Shown here: positions 62,744 to 64,000 of the stretch, one piece after another
Layout of the letters: each line of letters begins with the position of its first letter
How positions within the stretch are numbered: position 1 is the stretch's first letter
Assembly (NCBI GenBank): GCA_022393335.1
Contig: JAJEKB010022026.1
Span: 18,172-82,171 of the forward strand
From: Macrotrachela quadricornifera
Taxonomy: Eukaryota; Rotifera; Eurotatoria; Philodinida; Philodinidae
DNA: 64,000 bases
Reading direction: 5' to 3'
Made by a program: the position numbers and the translations under genes
The notes under the pieces: generated by a model
What the model was told of the DNA's origin: nothing
Databases searched by the model: none
Seen by the model: the letters and a program-made list of their open reading frames with translations, nothing else

Positions 62744-63010
62744 TATCTAGAAACTAAATTGTCTAGATATGTTTCAAATAACTAGTGGTTTTGGGGTTTC
62801 TCAGATACATAGTTTTTTAGTTAGTAAAAAGAACTATTGAATGGTAAAAACTCTAATTCGATAGCTATTAATATTTGTAAACTATTATGAAAATACTGAC
62901 GTATGTATCTATCGTATATCTCTTATAAATTCATGAGGTTATTTACGACCGTATTTTCGCTAGGTGCAAACACAAATTCATTCGAAAATAATTTCTCTTG
63001 CCTAGTTTTT

Positions 63011-63190
63011 TAGCGTACTCAAAAAGTGAACACACTTCTAGAATCGGTCAGTGTGTCTGACCGTTTGTTTACATAATAACTTTCAAAAGGAGGGTCGGAT
63101 TGTGGTGAAATCTTATACATAGTTTAGTCTCATCAATATCTCAGTCGAGGTCGAAGTTGAACCTGATTGAACGATCCCACTCTGAGTTAT
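63011..63190. repeat. dispersed repeat copy 2
   Basis: Direct, diverged counterpart of 62021-62200; see the shared blocks listed there. Confidence 0.7.
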
Positions 63191-63432
63191 TGTAAAAATA
63201 CTGATTTTTCGCTACGTTTTTCAATGGGAAGATCGGTATATCGCCTTTCTTGTAACAACCTTTTCTATTAGAGTCGAATAAAACCGCATTTGTTATACAC
63301 TATTTGATAGAGAATTTTACACGCTACAAAATAGTACAAGTAATGCTCGTCTAAAGACTCGCTCAGCTCTTTCTCGTAGAAACCGTGTTTCTAAACTACC
63401 GCCAAGCTATTCATTTATAAAATTAAAAAAAT

Positions 63433-63725
63433 CGAAGTCAGATTTAAGTTCCTCGATCTCAACTGTCTTTGACCAAACTTCATAAAATCAAATGCTTTTA
63501 GTTAAAAATTTGTCGTTTGTTTGAAAAATTGAGCTTCAAAAAAGTTTTATGCAACTGACTTCAGATTTAAATTCCTCGTCCTCCATTACCATTCGGTCAA
63601 CCCTTATAAAAATTTTTTTTTTGTAAAAAAGTGATCCTTTGTATAAAAAAGTTTATTGGAAAAAAATTTTAAAAAACTAACATCAGATTCGGATTCCTCG
63701 ACCCCGATTACCATTTGATTAAGCT
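63433..63725. repeat. degenerate tandem repeat, ~121-bp unit
   Basis: A phrase like tcagatttaagttcctcg recurs at ~63438, ~63559 and ~63682, each followed by an accattcggtcaa-like word and a run of A. About 2.5 units. No gene is seen from here to the window end. Confidence 0.65.
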
Positions 63726-64000
63726 TTTTAGAAAATATTAATAAAATGTTTTTTTGACCTTGTGCGGACATACAAGCAAGCAAGCAATCAGACAATTTAT
63801 GTTTCTAAGACTCTTCTCTACGAGAAAGAATATACGTAGCGCGTAAGAAAAGTTTCCGGATTGATTTTATTTCAAAACAATAAAAAGCACTGCTGCATTT
63901 GTATTGTTGCCTGTACGTAGTTCAAACAGTCCTCTATCTATACACATGATAAACTCAGTTGAATTGAACATATATATGAAAATATAGAACTACCTTTGAG

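Noticed and set aside
1..64000. CRISPR arrays, bacterial operons, riboswitches, rRNA genes
   Set aside because: The window is eukaryotic with spliced genes; the tandem arrays seen are minisatellites without a regular repeat-spacer pattern, and no rRNA sequence is recognisable.

Overview
The window is eukaryotic: very AT-rich, with spliced genes, mostly 50-70 nt GT-AG introns, long A/T runs, microsatellites and many small inverted-repeat transposons. Intron size, base composition, an intron-bearing gene of a bacterial family (DUF2383) and the transposon load fit a small invertebrate; a bdelloid rotifer is my best guess, but that is an inference and not proven by the sequence.

Layout. 1-14 kb holds small genes, mostly on the minus strand: two tandem opsin-like receptors (2641-3709 and 7063-8911), a decayed ORF, a Thr-rich cell-surface-type protein, a DUF2383 ferritin-like protein, and an antistasin/WAP-like secreted protein with an internally deleted upstream copy. 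15-33 kb holds three spliced plus-strand genes: a 731-residue ankyrin-repeat protein with an N-terminal acylation-type motif, a PDZ protein of the ALP/Enigma/Zasp type with five short SRSF-x-LQ motifs, and a complete plasma-membrane Ca2+-ATPase (PMCA). The PMCA has three candidate alternative terminal exons, each supplying a different version of the second half of the calmodulin-binding segment.

From about 34 kb to the end the character changes. Genes become rare and broken, and the DNA is a patchwork of tandem repeats and fold-back elements. These include a 408-bp hAT MITE with a perfect 8-bp target duplication, a 712-bp nested palindrome with mariner-like ends and TA duplications, a 2554-bp fold-back element with a 9-bp target duplication and internal minisatellites, and a 4.07-kb hAT element whose BED/hAT transposase is readable except for one in-frame stop. 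Broken genes here include a Fizzy-related (Cdh1) WD40 pseudogene, a partial membrane-protein gene, and a Cys-rich gene with a truncated duplicate.

Functionally the genic half is linked only loosely: opsin-like receptors (sensory signalling), PMCA (Ca2+ export) and a PDZ scaffold. No operon-like organisation is visible. All coordinates and splice junctions were read by eye from frame continuity and GT-AG borders; no database search was run.
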